A stretch of 64,000 nucleotides of DNA from Kaustia mangrovi (GTDB lineage Bacteria; Pseudomonadota; Alphaproteobacteria; Rhizobiales; Im1): NCBI RefSeq assembly GCF_015482775.1, contig NZ_CP058214.1:1116001-1180000 (forward strand), given 5' to 3'. Each line of letters starts with the position of its first letter. Within the stretch, counting starts at the first letter, position 1. The notes below the pieces were generated by a model that saw only the letters and a list, made by a program, of their open reading frames with translations, did no database searches and was not told the DNA's origin. The position numbers were made by a program, and so were the translations under genes. Positions 52,757-61,720 of the stretch are shown piece by piece.

Positions 52757-54070
52757 TCAGAACCCGAACCGCTTGGTAAGCAGCCCCTCGACGGAGAAAT
52801 CGTCGAAATCGAAATTCGCGATATTCGAGTCCTGATAGAAATAGGCGCCGGCGACCTGGAAAGTGATGTCGGAGAGCGCATAGGGCAGCTCTCCGCCCGC
52901 CCAGTTCGCCACCGTGCCGAGAGGCACGCCGTAGGCGATGCGCGCCTTCAGCCGGAAATCCTCCCGCGAGCGCGTGGGATCGTAGCGCGGATCGGGCGCA
53001 TCGTAGAAGATGCCCCATACGGTGAGCTCGCCCAGCACATACTGTCCCTCGCCGATCAGCGTGAGGTCGGACAAATAGGCCCGCACCCCGTCATAGGCGA
53101 AGCTGTCGTCGCGGGCATCCTTGCCGAGATAGGCAGCGGCCAGCGTGACGGTACTGTAGGGATCGAGCCGCCATTCGAACCCCGCCCCGCCCTCGAAGAG
53201 CCCGCCGTCGCGCGCGCTGCCGACGCTCGAGGTGGAGGTCTTGTGATAATCCTCGTAGAAGCCGACGCCATGCGCCGTCAGGGTCACGTCCTGCGACAGG
53301 GTGTAGCCGAGCCGGAGCCCGCCGCCATACCGGTCCAGATAATGGTCGCCGTCCATCGCGAGCGTGGAATAGAACCCGAAAGGCGTGATGGCGAAATCGC
53401 CGGAATAGAAGGTTCCGCCCACCTCGGCCCGCCCCGCGAGGAAATCCTGCTCGTTCACGTTGAACTGCTCGTTGAGCCAGCCGTCGGCCTGCGCGAACAG
53501 GAAGTCGCCCTGCCCCGTCTCCAGCGAATGCTCCAGCCGCAGGGAGCCCTGGCTCACAAAGGCGCCGTCGTCGCGCTTCTGGTTGTCGAGAGGAACCTCG
53601 AACCCCTCCACGACGCCGAATTCCGCGTCGGGCGCGAGATTGCGGTTGGTGTCGTAGCGCGCGCCGAGCGAGACCGATCCGTAGCCACGCGTCGTGGCGT
53701 TCCGGCGCTTGGCGAGCGCCAGATAGCGTTCCACCTCCATGCGCTGGGAAACGGTGAGCTCGCGCAGCCTCAGGATCTCCAGCTCGCGGATCGCGCCTGG
53801 CGCATCGTCCAGCCTGTAGAGCACGATGGCGTAGAATAACCGCGCCGAATCCCATTCCGGCTCGAGCAGGAGCAGCCGCTCCAGGCTGCTCGCGGCCCGC
53901 TGAAGCCGGCCCCGGCGCGCTTCCTGGCGCGCATAGTCGTATGTCAGCTTGAGATCGTCCGGATTGGCGAGGATCTGGCTGTATGCGATCTCCTCCGCCC
54001 TGGCGGACGGCGCGAGCGCCAGTATGGCCGTGACCACTGCCACGCCCAGTCCCCGGCAAGTATTAGCCAT
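52757..54070 (-). CDS. TPR plus outer-membrane barrel protein (DUF560/Slam-like)
   Basis: This 437-residue protein has a signal peptide (GVAVVTAILALAPSARA), then a TPR-like helical region (about 28-115: KLTYDYARQEARRGRLQRAA, LLLEPEWDSARLFYAIVLYR, then LTVSQRMEVERYLALAKRR). A barrel domain of about 300 residues follows, with strands such as YGSVSLGARYDTNRN, ending in KRFGF. TPR followed by a DUF560-type barrel is the architecture of surface lipoprotein assembly modifiers (Slam); the match here is by architecture, not by sequence search. It is the first gene of a two-gene unit with the FecR protein and may help place or sense it. Confidence 0.78.
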   Translation of the reverse strand: MANTCRGLGVAVVTAILALAPSARAEEIAYSQILANPDDLKLTYDYARQEARRGRLQRAASSLERLLLLEPEWDSARLFYAIVLYRLDDAPGAIRELEILRLRELTVSQRMEVERYLALAKRRNATTRGYGSVSLGARYDTNRNLAPDAEFGVVEGFEVPLDNQKRDDGAFVSQGSLRLEHSLETGQGDFLFAQADGWLNEQFNVNEQDFLAGRAEVGGTFYSGDFAITPFGFYSTLAMDGDHYLDRYGGGLRLGYTLSQDVTLTAHGVGFYEDYHKTSTSSVGSARDGGLFEGGAGFEWRLDPYSTVTLAAAYLGKDARDDSFAYDGVRAYLSDLTLIGEGQYVLGELTVWGIFYDAPDPRYDPTRSREDFRLKARIAYGVPLGTVANWAGGELPYALSDITFQVAGAYFYQDSNIANFDFDDFSVEGLLTKRFGF

Positions 54071-54241
54071 AGGTTGTCTCGTTTGCCGTCCCCGCTCGGT
54101 CAAACTGCCTAAACCCCTTGAGGCGCGTTTCACGTTGCCGTTGGCGCGCCGCTATTTCCCGGGCACACTATGAGACGGGGGTCGAAGCGGGATCAACGCG
54201 AAACGGTAAAATCGGCGCAAAAGAGGGCGATATTTCCCGAA

Positions 54242-56467
54242 ATGGCTGCACAAAAGCCACATAGAGCCGCGCTTTGGGCGCGCCTGGCGGGCATTGTCGC
54301 GGCGCTGCTCGTCATCGGTGTCGGCATTCTGCGCCCGCCCATTCTGGACGGCCTCACCAATGCGCTTTTCGACACCTATCAGAGGCTGCGCCCGCGCGAG
54401 AGCGCGCCGGTCGCCATCCGTATCGTCGACATTGACGAGGAAAGCCTCAACCGCCTCGGCCAGTGGCCCTGGCCGCGCGACGAGATCGCCATCATGGTGG
54501 AGCGCCTGGGCGCGCTGGGCGCCGTCGCGATCGGCTTCGACATCACCTTCTCCAAGTCCGACCGGACCTCGCCGCGCCTCGTCCTGGAACGGCTGTCCCA
54601 CAGGAATCCCCAGCTCGACATCAGGATTCCCAAAGGGCTGCCCAACCATGACCGCGAGCTCGCCGAGGCGTTCACGGAATGGCCGGTCGTCGCCGGCTTC
54701 ATCATGACGGGGGCGCCGGAGAACAAGCCGACCCCGCCCAAGGCGGGCCTCGCCTTCGCCGGCGCGGACCCGGCCTCCTATCTCGTTCCCTTCGGCGGCA
54801 TGGTGACGAACCTTCCGCTTCTCAACGAGGCGGCGTCGGGTCTCGGCTTCTTCAACTACCGCCCCGACCGCGACCGCATCATCCGGCGCGCGCCAGTCGT
54901 CGCGCTGCTCGACGGACAGGTCTACCCCTCGCTCGCCACGGAAACGCTGCGCGTGGCACAGGGCGCGAGCACGCTGCAGGTCCGCAGCACCGGTGCGAGC
55001 GGCGAACTCGGTGCCGGCGGCAAGCCGGCCATGATCGCGCTGCGCGTCGGCAATTTCACCGTGCCCACCACGGCGGGCGGCGAGATGCCGATCCACTATT
55101 CGACACCGAAGCTAGACCGCCTGCTGCCCGCCTGGAAGCTCATGACGGGTACAGACGACCAGATCGAGGCGCTGCGCCCGCTGATCCAGGACCACATCGT
55201 GCTGGTCGGCACGAGCGCGCCGGGCCTCCTGGACCTCGTCGCCACGCCGCTGTCGGACTCCGTGCCCGGCGTCCTGGTGCAGGCGGAAATCATCGACCAG
55301 ATCGTCTCCGGCGCCTTTCTGAGGGAGCCCGACTGGTCGGTCGGCGCCGTCGTTGGGCTCATGTTCGCAATCTCGCTTGCTCTGATCGTGCTGCTCCCCA
55401 TAGCCGGCCCGGCCTGGAGCGGGCTGCTCGGCATGGCGGCGGTCGGGGGCGCGTTGGCCGTGTCGTGGCTGAGCTTCACCGAATATGGCCTGATGCTGTC
55501 GCCGGTCTATCCGGTCCTGTGCGCGCTCTTCGTATATCTGAGCATGACGGCGGTGCTGTTCCTCGCCACGGAGCGGGAGCGGCGCGGCATCCGCTCCGCC
55601 TTCGGCCTCTATCTCGCGCCCGAGCTCGTCGAGCAGCTCGCCGACCATCCCGACCAGCTCTCGCTCGGCGGCGAGGATCGCGAGCTGACCGTGCTGTTCT
55701 GCGATATCCGCAGCTTCACCACCCTGTCGGAAGGATTGCCGCCGCAGGAACTGACCGGCCTCATCAACGGCTTCCTCACGCCCATGAGCGAGGAACTGCT
55801 CGCGGGCGGCGCGACCATCGACAAATATATCGGCGACGCCATCATGGCCTTCTGGAACGCGCCCCTGCCGGCGGAGAACCACGCCGCGCGCGCCTGTGCG
55901 ACAGCGCTCGCCATGCAGAGAAGGCTCGCGGAGGTCAACCGCAGCCTCGGCCGCGATCTTCATATGGGCGTTGGGCTCAATACCGGCACATGCTGTGTCG
56001 GCAATCTGGGCTCGCGCCAGCGCTTCAACTACTCCGCGGTGGGCGATGCGGTGAACCTCGCCTCGCGCATAGAGGGGCTCACCAAGCACTATCACGTGCC
56101 GATCCTGGTCGGTCACGATACTGCGACGGCGGCGCCCGGCTTCGCCTTCCTGGAGATCGAGAGCATCCGGGTGGTGGGCCGCCACGAGCCCGTTACCGTC
56201 CATGCCCTGCTATGCGGGCCGGACGAGGTGGCGGCGGACGCCATCGCCAGGCTGTCCGAGACACAACAGGCGATGCTCTGCGCCTACCGGGCGGGCGAGT
56301 GGGCCCGTGCCCTCGACCTCGTGGAGGAGGCCCGCCGCACGGCCGCCGACGTGTTGCCGGATCAGGATCTCGGTGCCCTCTATGACGGCTATCGCGATCG
56401 TATCGAGACACTCGCGAGAGACGCCCCGGCGGACTGGACGGGCATCGTCACGGCGGAAGAGAAGTGA
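54242..56467 (+). CDS. CHASE2-sensor adenylate cyclase (class III)
   Basis: This is a membrane cyclase of 741 residues from this start. Helix 1 (LAGIVAALLVIGVGI) leads to a periplasmic CHASE2 sensor (about 40-350), then three hydrophobic helices (about 355-440). The cytosolic class III cyclase follows: metal Asp488 in LFCDIRSFT, Asp532 in IDKYIGDAIMAFW (with the purine-selective lysine), and YSAVGDAVNLASR with the Asp, Asn and Arg expected of an adenylate cyclase. All catalytic residues are present. A C-terminal helical tail (about 655-741) follows. ATG 54242 is used; another ATG at 54170 would add 24 basic residues. It diverges from the TPR-barrel gene, so both may share control. Confidence 0.92.
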   Translation: MAAQKPHRAALWARLAGIVAALLVIGVGILRPPILDGLTNALFDTYQRLRPRESAPVAIRIVDIDEESLNRLGQWPWPRDEIAIMVERLGALGAVAIGFDITFSKSDRTSPRLVLERLSHRNPQLDIRIPKGLPNHDRELAEAFTEWPVVAGFIMTGAPENKPTPPKAGLAFAGADPASYLVPFGGMVTNLPLLNEAASGLGFFNYRPDRDRIIRRAPVVALLDGQVYPSLATETLRVAQGASTLQVRSTGASGELGAGGKPAMIALRVGNFTVPTTAGGEMPIHYSTPKLDRLLPAWKLMTGTDDQIEALRPLIQDHIVLVGTSAPGLLDLVATPLSDSVPGVLVQAEIIDQIVSGAFLREPDWSVGAVVGLMFAISLALIVLLPIAGPAWSGLLGMAAVGGALAVSWLSFTEYGLMLSPVYPVLCALFVYLSMTAVLFLATERERRGIRSAFGLYLAPELVEQLADHPDQLSLGGEDRELTVLFCDIRSFTTLSEGLPPQELTGLINGFLTPMSEELLAGGATIDKYIGDAIMAFWNAPLPAENHAARACATALAMQRRLAEVNRSLGRDLHMGVGLNTGTCCVGNLGSRQRFNYSAVGDAVNLASRIEGLTKHYHVPILVGHDTATAAPGFAFLEIESIRVVGRHEPVTVHALLCGPDEVAADAIARLSETQQAMLCAYRAGEWARALDLVEEARRTAADVLPDQDLGALYDGYRDRIETLARDAPADWTGIVTAEEK

Positions 56468-56473
56468 GGCGCC

Positions 56474-56881
56474 TCACGCCATCATAAGTTTCATGGCGTC
56501 GGCGACGATGCGCCCATGGTCGAAGGCGAGCGGCAGATCCCGCCAGTCCGCCCTGAATTGCGCCGCGCGGGCATCCGACCCGGCGGCCGGCTCCGGATGT
56601 CCGACACGGGTCAGGAACGCGATGGAGACCACATGTCCTCGCGGATCGCGGGCGGGATCGGAATAGACGCCGACGAGCGTCAGCCCCTCCGCCGCGATAC
56701 CCGTCTCCTCGGCCAGCTCGCGACGGCAGGCCGCCTCCACGCTCTCGCCGATCTCCACGAATCCGCCGGGCAGTGCGAACCGGCCCGCATGGGGCTCGTT
56801 CAGGCGCTCGATGAGGAGCAGCCGGCCCGCGCCGTCGAAGACCACGCAGTCGGTCGCAAGCAGCGGCGTCTCTATCGCCAT
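56474..56881 (-). CDS. Nudix hydrolase
   Basis: This pyrophosphohydrolase of 135 residues carries the complete Nudix box GGFVEIGESVEAACRRELAEE followed by TGI. The box has all acidic residues needed for Mg binding. The start LLATDCVVFDGAGRLLLIERL is the usual first strand of the fold. It resembles the ADP-ribose/NUDT-type subgroup, but the substrate cannot be fixed. It begins 9 bases after the CoA-ligase stop and is probably co-transcribed. Confidence 0.93.
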   Translation of the reverse strand: MAIETPLLATDCVVFDGAGRLLLIERLNEPHAGRFALPGGFVEIGESVEAACRRELAEETGIAAEGLTLVGVYSDPARDPRGHVVSIAFLTRVGHPEPAAGSDARAAQFRADWRDLPLAFDHGRIVADAMKLMMA

Positions 56882-56890
56882 GCCTGCCCC

Positions 56891-58129
56891 TCAGTCGAGC
56901 GGGCGGGCATCCTCGATGACCTTGCCGTCATTGGGAAGGCTTCCGGGCGCGACGATCTCGACCCGGCCCCTGAGCTTGGTTGCCGTCTGAAGGCAGTCGG
57001 CGAGCCGGCCGGCGAGCGACCCGTCCCCGGCCTCCGCCTCCACCTTCAGCGTCATGACATCCTGCTCGTTCTCGCGGGTGACGACAAGCCTCGCGCGCCC
57101 GGGCGCGTCGCCGAGACCGCGCAAGGCTTCGGCGACCTGCTCGGGATGCACGAACATGCCCTTGACCTTGGTGGTCTGGTCGGCGCGGCCCATCCATCCC
57201 CTGATACGCATATTGGTGCGCCCGCAGGGCGACTGCCCGGGCAGCACCGCGGAGAGATCGCCGGTCGCGAGCCGGATCATCGGATAGGCCGCATTCATCC
57301 GCGTCACCACCACCTCGCCGACCTCGCCCTCCGCCACGGGCTCGCCGGTGCCCGGCCGGACGATCTCCACGATCGCCTCCTCCTCCACGACCATGCCGTC
57401 GAGGGCCTCGGTCTCATAGGCGATCACGCCGATCTCCGCGATCGCATAGGCCTGCAGGACACCAACCCCGCGCTCGCCGAGCTCCGCGCGCAGCGAGGGC
57501 GGCAGCGCCGCGCCCGACACGAGCGCCCTTGAGAGCGAGGAGACGTCGCGTCCCGCCTCCTCGGCCTTGTCGAGCAGGATCTTCAGGAAATCGGGCGTGC
57601 CCGTATAGCCGGTCGGACGGATATGCGCCATCGCCTCGACCTGCATCTCCGTATTGCCGATGCCCGCCGGCACCACCGCGCAGCCGAGTGCGCGTGCCCC
57701 GCAATCGAGGATGAAGCCGCCGGGGGTGAGCGTGTAGGCGAAGGCGTTGTGCACCACGTCGCCCGGCCGGAACCCCGCAGCGAACAGCGCCCGCGCGCCG
57801 TTCCACGGATCGGGCCCCTCGCCCTGCGGCTCGAAAATAGGCCCCGGCGACATGAAGATGCGCGTGGCCCCGCCGGGCCGTATCGCGGCAAAGCCGCCGA
57901 ACGGCGGATCGGCCTCCTGAAGCGTCTTGAGTGCGCCCTTGCGCAGCATGGGAAGGCTTGCCAGAGCCTCCCGCGAGGAGATCGCCGACGGATCGATCCC
58001 GTCGAGATGGCGCGCCCAGCCCGGCGCTTCGGCCATGGCGCGGGCGATGAAATCCGGCAGCCGCGCGAACAGGTCCCGCTCGCGGGCTTCGGGGGACTGC
58101 GTTTCGCGTTCGTCGAAATGATCGGGCAT
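56891..58129 (-). CDS. Phenylacetate-CoA ligase family (PaaK-like) AMP-forming ligase
   Basis: This adenylate-forming ligase has 412 residues, shorter than the roughly 435 of PaaK. It keeps the order of the family: GALKTLQEADPPFGG near 70-85, MSPGPIFEPQGEGPDPWNGA (substrate-side region), GYTGTPDFLKILLDKAEEAG near 165-185, AIAEIGVIAYE near 250, RLATGDLSAVLPGQSPCG near 320 and RIRGWMGRADQTTKVKGMFVHP in the hinge before the C-terminal lid. The PaaK lid lysine is not certain by eye. The neighbouring Liv-type ABC transporter suggests that it activates an imported aromatic or other carboxylic acid. Confidence 0.85.
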   Translation of the reverse strand: MPDHFDERETQSPEARERDLFARLPDFIARAMAEAPGWARHLDGIDPSAISSREALASLPMLRKGALKTLQEADPPFGGFAAIRPGGATRIFMSPGPIFEPQGEGPDPWNGARALFAAGFRPGDVVHNAFAYTLTPGGFILDCGARALGCAVVPAGIGNTEMQVEAMAHIRPTGYTGTPDFLKILLDKAEEAGRDVSSLSRALVSGAALPPSLRAELGERGVGVLQAYAIAEIGVIAYETEALDGMVVEEEAIVEIVRPGTGEPVAEGEVGEVVVTRMNAAYPMIRLATGDLSAVLPGQSPCGRTNMRIRGWMGRADQTTKVKGMFVHPEQVAEALRGLGDAPGRARLVVTRENEQDVMTLKVEAEAGDGSLAGRLADCLQTATKLRGRVEIVAPGSLPNDGKVIEDARPLD

Positions 58130-58212
58130 CGTGTCCGTCAACCGGTTGGTGTGGGGGCGAGTGTGCCGGCCGGGCAGGCCTGCCCGTCGCGGCGGGATAT
58201 CCGTGGAGGTCC

Positions 58213-58260
58213 GGACCGGCATCGCCGGCGCCCCTTCGAGGAGCGCGGCAATGCCGGTCC
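58213..58260 (-). terminator. Long hairpin after livF
   Basis: A perfect 10-bp inverted repeat (GGACCGGCAT at 58213-58222, ATGCCGGTCC at 58251-58260) encloses a further GC-rich stem. It lies just past the livF stop on the minus strand and ahead of the PaaK-like gene. It has no T-run, so it may attenuate rather than stop. Confidence 0.45.
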
Positions 58261-58277
58261 CGTCCCCCACCCACGGC

Positions 58278-59138
58278 TCATGACAACCAGCGCTTGCGCC
58301 GCTTGTAATGCTTCACATTGCGGAACGACTTGCGGTCCTCTCCGGCGATGCCGAGATAGAACTCCTTCACGTCCTCGTTCTCGCGCAAGGCCCGGGCATC
58401 GCCGTCGAGGACGATGCGGCCGTTCTCCAGGATGTATCCGTATTTCGCGTATTTGAGCGCGACATTGGTGTTCTGCTCGGCGAGCAGGATGCTCACGCCC
58501 TCGGTCTCGTTGAGCTGCTTCACGATCTCGAAGATCTCCTCCACGAGCTGGGGGGCAAGCCCCATGGACGGCTCGTCGAGAAGGATCATCTTCGGTCTCG
58601 CCATGAGCGCGCGGCCGATGGCGCACATCTGCTGCTCGCCGCCCGATATGTAGCCGGCAAGCGATGTGCGCCGCTCCTTGAGCCGCGGGAAATAGCGGTA
58701 GACGCGCTCCAGATCCTCCGCGATGGCGCGCCCGCCGTCGCTGCGCGTATAGGCGCCGGTCAGCAGGTTCTCCTCCACGGTGAGATGCTCGAAGCAGTGG
58801 CGCCCCTCCATCACCTGGACGACGCCGCGGCGGACCAGAGCGTTCGGGCTGAGCTCCTCGACGCGTTCGCCGGCGAGCTCGATCGTGCCCTTGGTCACCT
58901 CGCCGCGCTCGGCGCCGAGCAGGTTGGAGACCGCCTTGAGCGTGGTGGTCTTGCCGGCGCCATTGGCCCCGAGGAGGGCGACGATGCCCCCCTCGGGAAC
59001 GCTGAGCGAGACGCCCTTGAGCACGAGGATCACATGGTCGTAGATGACCTCGATATTGTTGACGGCAAGCAGCGGACGGGCCGGCTCGGCGCCCGCGCCG
59101 GACGCGCCCTCCGCATCGGTATCGAGTACGACGCTCAT
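58278..59138 (-). CDS. livF: Branched-chain amino acid-type ABC transporter ATP-binding protein LivF
   Basis: This is a cytoplasmic ATPase subunit of 286 residues. Walker A is GANGAGKTTT, the signature YISGGEQQMCAIGRALM is followed by Walker B MILLDEPSMGLAP, and the H-loop region shows LLAEQN (Gln/Asn in place of the usual His is common in LivF). A basic C-terminal extension (KSFRNVKHYKRRKRWL) of about 40 residues is longer than in E. coli LivF. It follows the substrate-binding protein gene by 27 bases. Confidence 0.93.
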   Translation of the reverse strand: MSVVLDTDAEGASGAGAEPARPLLAVNNIEVIYDHVILVLKGVSLSVPEGGIVALLGANGAGKTTTLKAVSNLLGAERGEVTKGTIELAGERVEELSPNALVRRGVVQVMEGRHCFEHLTVEENLLTGAYTRSDGGRAIAEDLERVYRYFPRLKERRTSLAGYISGGEQQMCAIGRALMARPKMILLDEPSMGLAPQLVEEIFEIVKQLNETEGVSILLAEQNTNVALKYAKYGYILENGRIVLDGDARALRENEDVKEFYLGIAGEDRKSFRNVKHYKRRKRWLS

Positions 59139-59165
59139 CGTGCCCTCACGCCTCTTTCTCGATGA

Positions 59166-60551
59166 CTACTCGGCGACCTTCGCGCCCTGGCTGGAATACT
59201 CCGTGGACGCCTTCTTGGCCTCCTCGAAGTCCATCGGGCAGTCGACCGGCGTGATGTTGTTCTCCTTCGCGTAGGCCTCCGCATCCTCCTTGATGAGGGC
59301 GTTCACGACCTCCTGGTCCGGCGTCATGAAGTCGGTCACGAGCGACCACTTCTTGTCCTTGGCGTTCCACTGCTGGATCGCCACCGTGCCCGGCCCCTCG
59401 TGATCGGCGCAGGAGATCTCGATGGGCACCGTGAGGCCTTCCAGGCCAAGCTCCTTCATGCGCTCGGGGCTCATTTCGAGCTGCTCCAGACCCTTGCGCA
59501 CATCGGCGGCCTTGATCTCCACCGAGCCCTTGATCTCCATGGCCTTGCGCATCGCTTCCGCCGTCCAGGCGGCCGCGATCAGGCCGCGATTGTAGAGAAC
59601 CTCTCCGACGCGGTCGCGCTCGCCGGCGCCCATGTCCTTGTCATAGACATATTTGTAGATGTCCTGATGGGCCGGGAACTGATCGCCCGCGGCGTGGAAG
59701 GTGCCGGACAGATAGCCGTCGGCCTGCGCGCCGGCCGGCATCACGTCGTTCTCCGAGCCCGACCACCACACGCCGATGAAATGGTCCATCGGATAGCCGA
59801 TCGAGGCGGCCTCCTTGATGGCCACCTGGTTCATCACGCCCCAGCCCCACATGAGGACCCAGTCGGGCCGCTCGCGGCGGATCTGCAGCCAGGTCGCCTT
59901 CTGCTCCTGGCCGGGATGGTCGACCGGCAGCTCCAGCAGGTCGTAGCCGTGCTTCTCCGCAAGCTTCTGCAGGGTGCGGATGGGCTCCTTGCCATAGGCG
60001 GAATTGTGATAGACGAGCGCGATCTTCTTGCCCTTCAGCTTGTCCATCCCGCCTTCCTTCTCGCCGATATACTTGACGAAGACGGAGGCCTGATCCCAGT
60101 AGGTGGCCGGAAAGTTGAAGACCCAGGGGAAGATCGTGCCGTCGGCCGCGGAGGTGCGGCCATAGCCCATGGTGAACAGCGGAATCCCGTCGGCGGTCAC
60201 CTTCGGAATGAGCTGGTAGGTGATGCCGGTCGATAGCGGCTGGTAGACCAGGGCGCCGGATTCGCCCTCGTTCTTGGTCTTCTCGTAGCACTCGACGCCC
60301 TGCTGTGTGTTGTAGGCCGTCTCGCATTCCACGACATTGACCTTCGCCCCCTCGATGCCGCCATCGCGCTCGTTAATGAGGGTGAAGTAGTCCATGACGC
60401 CGTTGGCGAAGGGAATGCCGTTCGGCGCGTAGGGGCCGGTGCGGTAGACGAGCGAGGGATAGGTCAGCTCGTAGGCCGAGGCCCCGCCGGTGATGGTGCC
60501 CGCGGCCAGGGCCACCACGCCCAGACCGAGGCAGAACTTGCCGAGTTTCAT
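59166..60551 (-). CDS. ABC transporter periplasmic substrate-binding protein (LivK/HAAT type)
   Basis: This 461-residue type I binding protein has a signal peptide (FCLGLGVVALAAGTITGGASA). Its family form is seen in ANGVMDYFTLINERDGGIEG, GYGRTSAADGTIFPWVFNFP, KKIALVYHNSAYGKEPIRTL and RRERPDWVLMWGWGVMNQVA. It is larger than a usual LivK (about 370), and its ligand pocket does not tell the substrate. The strong ribosome site (GGGAGGAAAC) supports ATG 60551. With livGHMF and two CoA ligases nearby, organic-acid rather than amino-acid import is quite possible. Confidence 0.9.
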   Translation of the reverse strand: MKLGKFCLGLGVVALAAGTITGGASAYELTYPSLVYRTGPYAPNGIPFANGVMDYFTLINERDGGIEGAKVNVVECETAYNTQQGVECYEKTKNEGESGALVYQPLSTGITYQLIPKVTADGIPLFTMGYGRTSAADGTIFPWVFNFPATYWDQASVFVKYIGEKEGGMDKLKGKKIALVYHNSAYGKEPIRTLQKLAEKHGYDLLELPVDHPGQEQKATWLQIRRERPDWVLMWGWGVMNQVAIKEAASIGYPMDHFIGVWWSGSENDVMPAGAQADGYLSGTFHAAGDQFPAHQDIYKYVYDKDMGAGERDRVGEVLYNRGLIAAAWTAEAMRKAMEIKGSVEIKAADVRKGLEQLEMSPERMKELGLEGLTVPIEISCADHEGPGTVAIQQWNAKDKKWSLVTDFMTPDQEVVNALIKEDAEAYAKENNITPVDCPMDFEEAKKASTEYSSQGAKVAE

Positions 60552-60622
60552 CAGTTTCCTCCCGTTTTCCTTATGCGGTCTCTGCAACGCCACTCACGCC
60601 TCCCTGCCGGAGCTCCGCGCCC

Positions 60623-61699
60623 CTAATAGGGGAACGGCCAGAGCCTCAGCTTCTCCTTGGCGATCTGCCACAACCTGTTCAGCCCGTGCGGCTCCACGAT
60701 CAGGAAGAAGATGATCAGCACGCCCATGGTCGCGATCTCGACGTGCTTGGCCGTCACCGGCAGAAGGCCGACACCGTCGACCAGTCCGTTCTTGAGCAGG
60801 ATCGGCAGGAGCACGAGAAAGCCCGCCCCGAGGAACGAGCCGAGAATCGAGCCGAGCCCGCCGATGATGACCATGAACAGGACGAGGAAGGAGATATTGA
60901 TGCCGAACGCCTCCGTCGGCTCCGCCGCGCCGAGCCAGACCGCGAAATAGAGCGCGCCCGCCATGCCGATATAGAAGGACGACACGGCGAAGGCCGACAG
61001 CTTGGCGACGAGCGGGCGCACGCCGATGAGCTCCGCGGCGATGTCCATGTCGCGGATCGCCATCCACATGCGCCCGATACGCCCGCGCACGATGTTCTTG
61101 GCCGCGAGCGCGAAGACGCAGACGAAAGCGAGGCAGAACAGATAGGCCGCCCAGGGCTTGGTCTCCGGCCCCGTGACCTGCAGGCCCCACAGATAGCTCG
61201 GCGGCACCGAGATCTGGCCGGTGGCGGAGTTGTTGTAGAACCACGGCACCTTGTTGAAGAGCCAGACCAGGAAGAACTGGGCGGCAAGGGTCGCGACCGC
61301 CAGATAGAACCCCTTGATCCTGAGCGAGGGCAGCCCGAAGAACATGCCGACGCCGGCCGTCACGAGACCGGCCAGCAGCACCACGGCGATGAAGTTGAGC
61401 TCGGGAAAGGCCGTCATCAGCTTGAAGGCGGCATAGGCGCCGACCGCCATGAACCCGCCCGTGCCGAGCGAGACCTGGCCGCAATAGCCCGTCAGGATAT
61501 TGAGCCCCAGCGCCGCCATCGACCAGATGAGGAACGGCAGAAGAATGGCCTGCGTCCAGTAGTCGTTGAGGATGAAGGGTACGCCGGCGAAGGCGGCGAC
61601 GAGCAGCACGATCATCGCCACGCGGTCCTGCGGGATCGTGAAGATCGCCTGGTCGGCCGCATAGGAGCCCTTGAACTGCCCGGCCTCGCGATAGAACAT
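60623..61699 (-). CDS. livM: Branched-chain-type ABC transporter permease LivM
   Basis: This inner-membrane permease of 358 residues has about 8-10 helices. The LivM signature LTGYCGQVSLGTGGFMAVGA is near residue 70, and the coupling-helix region is RGRIGRMWMAIRDMDIAAEL near 205-225. IGGLGSILGSFLGAGFL near 280 completes the family pattern. It follows livH by 21 bases. Confidence 0.94.
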   Translation of the reverse strand: MFYREAGQFKGSYAADQAIFTIPQDRVAMIVLLVAAFAGVPFILNDYWTQAILLPFLIWSMAALGLNILTGYCGQVSLGTGGFMAVGAYAAFKLMTAFPELNFIAVVLLAGLVTAGVGMFFGLPSLRIKGFYLAVATLAAQFFLVWLFNKVPWFYNNSATGQISVPPSYLWGLQVTGPETKPWAAYLFCLAFVCVFALAAKNIVRGRIGRMWMAIRDMDIAAELIGVRPLVAKLSAFAVSSFYIGMAGALYFAVWLGAAEPTEAFGINISFLVLFMVIIGGLGSILGSFLGAGFLVLLPILLKNGLVDGVGLLPVTAKHVEIATMGVLIIFFLIVEPHGLNRLWQIAKEKLRLWPFPY

Positions 61700-61720
61700 C
61701 TTCCAGCGCCTCCCTTGCCG

